The notes below the pieces were generated by a model, which saw nothing but the letters and a program-made list of their open reading frames with translations, made no database searches and was not told where the DNA came from. A program made the position numbers and the translations under genes. From an uncultured Selenomonadaceae bacterium (GTDB taxonomy: Bacteria > Bacillota > Negativicutes > Selenomonadales > Selenomonadaceae), in the NCBI GenBank assembly GCA_905233325.1, contig CAJODU010000090.1, forward strand, positions 1 through 10,211: a stretch of DNA of 10,211 nucleotides, read 5' to 3'. The number at the start of each line of letters is the position of its first letter. The stretch's first letter is position 1. Positions 8,001 to 10,211 of the stretch are shown one piece after another.

Positions 8001-8985
8001 TGGCACTGTCGATTGCGTCAAGCATTTCTTGAGTAACCGTGATACCTTCAGGAATGAGTATCTCACCGGTTGACCTGTCAATGAGCGGTTCAGCAAGTTT
8101 GTGTCCCTTGATTCTCTTCTTCCAGCCGAGCTTTTGGGTGATTTTGTAACGTCCGACAGTAGCAAGATCGTAACGTTTGGGATCAAAGAACATAGCATAG
8201 AGCAACTGTGCCGAACTTTCAACTGTAGCAGGTTCACCTGGACGCAGGCGGCGATAAATCTCAATAAGAGCCTTGTCCTTTGAATCAATATCGCTGTTGA
8301 GTTCAAGGACGTTTTGAATCCTCTTATCATTGTCAAAGAGCTCAAGGATTTGCTCATTTGTCTCATAGCCGAAGGCGCGCAGGAGATAAGTAATCGGCAT
8401 TTTGCGGGTTCGATCGATCCTGACAGAAATAATATCGGAGGAGTCGGTCTCAAGTTCAATCCAAGCACCACGGTTAGGAATGACAGTAGCATTATAAAGT
8501 GCCTTTCCGGCAGTATCGATTGAGCGGGCATAATAAGCCCCGGGGGATCTGACGAGCTGCGAGACAATAACACGTTCGGCACCATTAATGATAAAAGTGC
8601 CGGTCTCCGTCATGAGAGGAAAATCACCCATAAATACGGATTGCTGCTTAACTTCTTGGATCTCCTTAGTGCCGTCGGGATTTTTTTTGTAGGATACAAG
8701 ATTGACATTTACCTTGATGGGAGCGGCATAAGTGACATCTCTTTCCTTACATTCTTCAAGCGAATACTTGGGTTCTCCGCGTGAAAAATCCTTAAAAAAA
8801 AGTTCCAGATCACCGGTGAAATCAGAAATAGGAGAAATATCCTTCAAAATCTCAGCCAGACCTTCGTTGATAAACCAGTTGTAGGAGTTGCGTTGAATAT
8901 CAAGCAGGTGCGGCATCTCCATGACTTCTTTGATTCTGGCGTAGCTGTACCTTGTCCTTTTGCCAACGCGAACAGGATTAAACAT
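5002..8985 (-). CDS. rpoB: DNA-directed RNA polymerase subunit beta
   Basis: The beta subunit of RNA polymerase, 1327 residues from the chosen ATG, forms the other half of the catalytic cleft and the rifampicin pocket. Seen here: the N-terminus [18 protein letters not shown]; the rifampicin region [19 protein letters not shown] (nt 7477-7545); [14 protein letters not shown]; the active-centre lysines in [12 protein letters not shown] (K922, K930); and the C-terminal [20 protein letters not shown]. I start at ATG 8985-8983 because AAGGAG lies 11 bases upstream and the protein then begins as Firmicutes beta does. A GTG at 8997 would add four residues but overlaps that Shine-Dalgarno sequence. 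Two oddities are listed separately: an insertion at residues about 980-1033 and an acidic tail from about 1201. It is first in the operon with rpoC, with its own promoter upstream. Confidence 0.99.
   Translation of the reverse strand: [1327 protein letters not shown]
5005..5385 (-). other. Acidic C-terminal extension of RpoB
   Basis: The last 127 residues of beta lie beyond the conserved end ([20 protein letters not shown]). I count 45 Asp/Glu against 10 Lys/Arg, with clusters such as DEEDDDD, ELEEEP and [11 protein letters not shown]. A basic patch ([10 protein letters not shown]) and a final [17 protein letters not shown] interrupt the acidity. Low complexity, charge and lack of a hydrophobic core pattern point to disorder. 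Bacillus beta also has an acidic tail, but a shorter one (from memory about 40 residues). The lysine/leucine patch near the end could be a docking motif; this is inference. Confidence 0.85.
5887..6048 (-). other. Insertion in RpoB before the TPVFDGA motif
   Basis: Between LGMAA and TPVFDGA, Bacillus beta has about 8 residues, while this protein has 55 (insertion about residues 980-1033). The segment starts [18 protein letters not shown] and ends [14 protein letters not shown]. It looks helical and charged, with one cysteine. E. coli beta has a segment of comparable but greater size at the same place, starting GIGDKINAML and ending GMPIATPVFDGA. The position and the shared IGxxI and GMPI elements suggest the same insertion, here in a Firmicutes-type polymerase. 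The comparison uses remembered sequences, not an alignment. Confidence 0.75.
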
Positions 8986-8996
8986 TAAGGCACTCA

Positions 8997-9002
8997 CTCC
9001 TT
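8997..9002 (-). promoter_or_regulatory. Shine-Dalgarno sequence of rpoB, deciding its start
   Basis: AAGGAG on the minus strand, 11 bases before the ATG at 8985. It overlaps the in-frame GTG at 8997-8995, which has no Shine-Dalgarno sequence of its own, so the ATG is preferred. Confidence 0.75.
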
Positions 9003-9092
9003 ATAACATTGTAGACAGCATAAAAATTTTTACTCCCCAACAAAATTGAAAAATAAAAAACTACACAATACACTATTCTTTAGTAAAGATTA

Positions 9093-9121
9093 ATTTTATC
9101 AGACCTTTTCGCATTTGTCAA
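9093..9121 (-). promoter_or_regulatory. Sigma-A promoter of the rpoB-rpoC operon
   Basis: On the minus strand: a perfect -35 TTGACA (9121-9116), a 17-bp spacer and -10 TAAAAT (9098-9093), with an extended -10 TG at 9101-9100. Transcription should begin near 9086, leaving a leader of about 100 bases that is AT-rich and shows no convincing hairpin. This is the best promoter I can find between the divergent genes, and it implies that rpoBC is transcribed independently of ribosomal protein genes. Confidence 0.82.
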
Positions 9122-9134
9122 GTAAGTGCGAAAA
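9106..9134. promoter_or_regulatory. Imperfect palindrome over the rpoB -35 box (candidate operator)
   Basis: TTTTCGCA (9106-9113) and TGCGAAAA (9127-9134) are perfect inverted repeats. Pairing continues inward through a G-T step and two A-T pairs, giving 11 positions around a 7-base centre. The palindrome covers the -35 box (9116-9121) and half of the spacer. It lies upstream of the predicted transcript start, so it would act as DNA, for example as a dimeric repressor site, and not as an RNA hairpin. Its right arm also belongs to a second imperfect palindrome, GTGC (9126-9129) with GCAC (9139-9142). No bound regulator is known from the sequence. Confidence 0.5.
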
Positions 9135-9150
9135 ATTTGCACGACGTGAG

Positions 9151-9226
9151 AGTCTGTCTAATATCTCAAAGAATCGCATAACAATGCAACAAAATTTTTC
9201 GGACTCAAAAAGTTTTTAGACAGGCT
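9151..9226. repeat. Spaced inverted repeat between the two divergent promoters
   Basis: AGTCTGTCTAA (9151-9161) and TTAGACAGGCT (9216-9226) are inverted copies with 10 of 11 positions matching, 54 bases apart. They lie between the rpoB promoter and the promoter of the FliD-like gene, with the right copy ending 10 bases before the latter's -35 box. They could be paired protein-binding sites or chance. Apart from these elements and the promoters, the gap 8986-9317 shows nothing gene-like. Confidence 0.4.
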
Positions 9227-9235
9227 CAAAATTAC

Positions 9236-9264
9236 TTGACATTGCTCATAGATAGTGGTATTTT
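9236..9264 (+). promoter_or_regulatory. Promoter of the FliD-like gene
   Basis: A perfect TTGACA (9236-9241), a 17-bp spacer and TATTTT (9259-9264), with an extended -10 TG at 9256-9257. The predicted start near 9271 gives a leader of about 47 bases before the ATG at 9318. It looks like the housekeeping sigma class, not sigma-28: there is no TAAA-N15-GCCGATAA pattern as at many late flagellar genes. Confidence 0.75.
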
Positions 9265-9300
9265 TTAGTAAATGATATTTCTTGATACGGAGTATTATTC

Positions 9301-9309
9301 AAGGAAGGG
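9301..9309 (+). promoter_or_regulatory. Ribosome binding site of the FliD-like gene
   Basis: AAGGAAGGG ends eight bases before ATG 9318-9320. This fixes the start there and not at the upstream in-frame TTG (9282), which lacks a comparable site. Confidence 0.85.
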
Positions 9310-9317
9310 TGACAGTT

Positions 9318-10163
9318 ATGCCAACCATCAATAATATGTTGAGCGGTACTTATTCGCTCTATAAGTCTTCATATGCAAACGGAACGCTTTTTAACAATTC
9401 CAATTCCCTGATAGGCAGTTCGTCTAAACAGGATTCTATTTCAACCCTATGGAATCAGTACAGTTCCTACAAGTCTAATGCCGATACCGCACTCTCCGGC
9501 TTGAGTATGATCAGCTCTAATGTCAGTTCCTTAGTCTCTTCTTACGATAAGGCAAAGACCACTTTTAACAGTGAACTTGATCAGACCATGAGCGACTTGA
9601 AGAAGTCTGCCGAGAATATCAAGAATTATGACTTCAATGTTGGCGAGGACGCTGTCAAAACTACTGAAAGTGTCGACGCGGACGGTAACAAGGTAACGAC
9701 GACAACCAAGAGTGATGAACTCGTTGCCGCACTCAAGGCGGTTGAGGAGTTTGCAAGCAACTACAACGATGCTATTGACTTTTTCAAGGACAACAGTGAC
9801 ATTTCCAAGAGGATTGGCAGAATGGCTGATATGTTCGCTGATACAACCTACCGCAGGGCGAATTATCAACAGATTGGACTTCAAGTCCAAAGTGACGGAA
9901 CCTTTAAGATCGATGAGGACAAGCTGACCAAGGCAATTACTGAAGACCCTGACAAAGTGTCAAGTATTCTCGGCAAGAACGGACTTGCCGGCAAGGCTGA
10001 GGATCACATCTCCGTTGCTAACAATCAACGCGACAGACTTTTCCCGTCAGCACAGACATTGATCGGCAACGACCTCACTACTGCCGCCATTTACACAGGT
10101 ACTTCATACCGCAATATGAGTAATTACGCAAATGTTGGCAATTTGATTAATATTATGTTCTGA
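9318..10163 (+). CDS. FliD-like (flagellar hook-associated protein 2 C-terminal type) protein
   Basis: A 281-residue protein. Residues about 184-219 carry the pattern seen near the C-terminus of FliD: IGLQVQSDGTFKIDEDKL followed by ITEDPDKVSSIL. The N-terminal 75 residues are rich in Ser, Asn and Tyr. Long helical-looking stretches at about 77-105 and 132-158 suggest a coiled-coil filament-type protein. The C-terminus GNLINIMF is hydrophobic. A normal FliD (usually over 450 residues) begins with a GLASGLDT-like segment and has variable middle domains; neither is present. It is therefore a short FliD relative, not a standard filament cap. No signal peptide is seen, so export, if any, would use the flagellar secretion route (inference). 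It is transcribed divergently from rpoB. The flagellar link is moderate and the exact role unknown. Confidence 0.68.
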   Translation: MPTINNMLSGTYSLYKSSYANGTLFNNSNSLIGSSSKQDSISTLWNQYSSYKSNADTALSGLSMISSNVSSLVSSYDKAKTTFNSELDQTMSDLKKSAENIKNYDFNVGEDAVKTTESVDADGNKVTTTTKSDELVAALKAVEEFASNYNDAIDFFKDNSDISKRIGRMADMFADTTYRRANYQQIGLQVQSDGTFKIDEDKLTKAITEDPDKVSSILGKNGLAGKAEDHISVANNQRDRLFPSAQTLIGNDLTTAAIYTGTSYRNMSNYANVGNLINIMF

Positions 10164-10211
10164 TTTTTGAACGAAAAGTTAAAGTAAAAAACTCTCGTTT
10201 GGAGGCTGAGA
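10164..10211 (+). promoter_or_regulatory. Gap with a Shine-Dalgarno sequence for a gene starting beyond the window
   Basis: After the TGA at 10161-10163 there is an AT-rich gap with no clear terminator; AACGA and TCGTT flank an unpaired A-rich stretch. GGAGG at 10201-10205 lies near the edge at a typical distance for a start codon just past 10211. If so, the next plus-strand gene is co-transcribed with the FliD-like gene. Confidence 0.5.

Noticed and set aside
7932..8585. Minus-strand open frame of 217 codons in another frame of rpoB
   Set aside because: Same strand but shifted frame within conserved rpoB. The true frame continues unbroken, so this is not a frameshift remnant or overlapping gene that I can support.
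8986..8997. GTG at 8997 as the rpoB start
   Set aside because: The AAGGAG Shine-Dalgarno sequence overlaps this codon and is properly spaced for the ATG at 8985, which also gives the usual family N-terminus.
9282..9317. TTG at 9282 as the start of the FliD-like gene
   Set aside because: No ribosome binding site precedes it, while a strong one precedes the ATG at 9318.

Overview
The window looks like chromosome from a member of the Negativicutes (Bacillota with an outer membrane; Selenomonas/Veillonella/Phascolarctobacterium relatives). This rests on the Firmicutes-type RpoB and RpoC sequences and on beta' having no insertion in the trigger loop. The RNA polymerase also carries extra segments unlike Bacillus or Clostridium. 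The genus cannot be fixed from the sequence alone.

Left edge, plus strand (1-504): the last 39 codons of an unidentified gene, followed by a strong intrinsic terminator. About 100 bp of AT-rich DNA with small palindromes come next. Then a near-consensus promoter (TTGACA, 17 bp, extended TGnTACAAT) fires almost directly onto a single tRNA-Leu(CAA) gene with an encoded CCA end. A hairpin terminator follows the tRNA and also faces the end of the operon coming from the other side.

Centre, minus strand (9121 down to 534): a self-contained operon rpoB - rpoC - small YkgJ-type cysteine-cluster gene. The rpoC stop and the start of the small gene share one base (TAGTG). The usual neighbours of rpoBC are absent: no rplJ-rplL upstream, no rpsL-rpsG-fusA downstream. 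rpoB instead has its own promoter (TTGACA, 17 bp, extended TGnTAAAAT), and an 11-bp imperfect palindrome lies across its -35 box. Three protein-level features stand out. Beta' has about 200 extra residues between the first and second cysteines of its second zinc site, and they read as a threefold repeat of the ancestral segment. Beta has an insertion of about 47 residues before the TPVFDGA motif, where proteobacterial beta also has extra sequence. Beta ends in an acidic, probably disordered tail of about 127 residues.

Right edge, plus strand (9236-10211): a divergent gene with its own extended -10 promoter encodes a 281-residue FliD-like protein. It keeps the C-terminal FliD-type motif but not the rest of a normal hook-cap protein. 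A Shine-Dalgarno sequence in the last bases suggests another plus-strand gene starts just outside the window.

The window is mainly housekeeping. The best candidates for something under-described are the expanded beta' repeat region, the beta insertion and tail, the coupled cysteine-cluster gene, and the palindrome over the rpoB promoter. I saw no mobile elements, CRISPR arrays or phage genes.
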